13,617 nucleotides of DNA from positions 1-13,617 of the forward strand of contig JAKLJM010000021.1 of assembly GCA_023151145.1 (NCBI GenBank), given 5' to 3'. Position 1 is the first letter of the stretch, and every line of letters begins with the position of its first letter. A model generated the notes under the pieces. That model worked only from the letters and a program-made list of their open reading frames with translations. It was not told where the DNA came from and searched no databases. This document shows positions 13,610-13,617 of the stretch, piece after piece. The position numbers and the translations under genes are program-made. The DNA is from Bacteriovoracaceae bacterium (GTDB taxonomy: Bacteria > Bdellovibrionota > Bacteriovoracia > Bacteriovoracales > Bacteriovoracaceae).

Positions 13610-13617
13610 TTATGCCA

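Overview
The window is an AT-rich bacterial segment with no phage, IS, CRISPR, tRNA or rRNA signal. Gene content points to a Gram-negative, outer-membrane-bearing bacterium: a TolC-like channel, a beta-barrel-like outer-membrane protein, a SPOR protein, and a Flp/Tad pilus locus with a secretin. The AT-rich, Lys/Asn-rich style and the divergent, compact Tad locus would fit a Bdellovibrionota-type (Bacteriovorax/Bdellovibrio-like) genome, but this placement is inference from style, not from a marker gene.

Layout. (1) 1-1640, plus strand: the 3' part of a TolC-family gene carrying an in-frame TAA at 223-225, followed by a small exported, probably outer-membrane, protein. (2) 1655-2959: adenylosuccinate lyase (purB), followed by a hairpin. 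(3) 3118-4050: an exported alpha/beta hydrolase. (4) 4059-5822, minus strand: a membrane-anchored SPOR-domain protein and, 21 nt downstream, mannose-1-phosphate guanylyltransferase. (5) 5956-10683, plus strand: a diverged Flp/Tad locus. It holds a 57-aa Flp-type prepilin (short, easily missed), a one-helix small protein, a TadE/F/G-like pseudopilin candidate, a second one-helix small protein, a CpaB/RcpC-like protein without its SAF domain, a 99-aa unknown, a CpaC/RcpA-like secretin and a short CpaF/TadA ATPase. (6) Inside this locus, at 8138-8263 on the minus strand, lies a 41-aa, very basic protein gene with a strong ribosome binding site. It shares a bidirectional terminator with the first half of the Tad genes and splits the locus in two. 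(7) 10680-13547, minus strand: ettA followed by lysC, an aspartokinase with a shortened regulatory region.

How the genes may work together. The Tad-type genes would make a Flp pilus or related secretion fibre: pilin and pseudopilins form the fibre, the CpaB-like protein and secretin the periplasmic/outer-membrane passage, and CpaF the cytoplasmic motor. The inner-membrane platform (TadB/TadC), CpaE and the prepilin peptidase are absent here and must be encoded elsewhere or be dispensable. The flanking metabolic and translation genes look like ordinary chromosomal neighbours.

The most interesting points are the reduced Tad locus, the hidden antisense basic-protein gene that makes the 5' end of the secretin reading frame a shadow, the interrupted TolC gene, and the truncated regulatory part of the aspartokinase.
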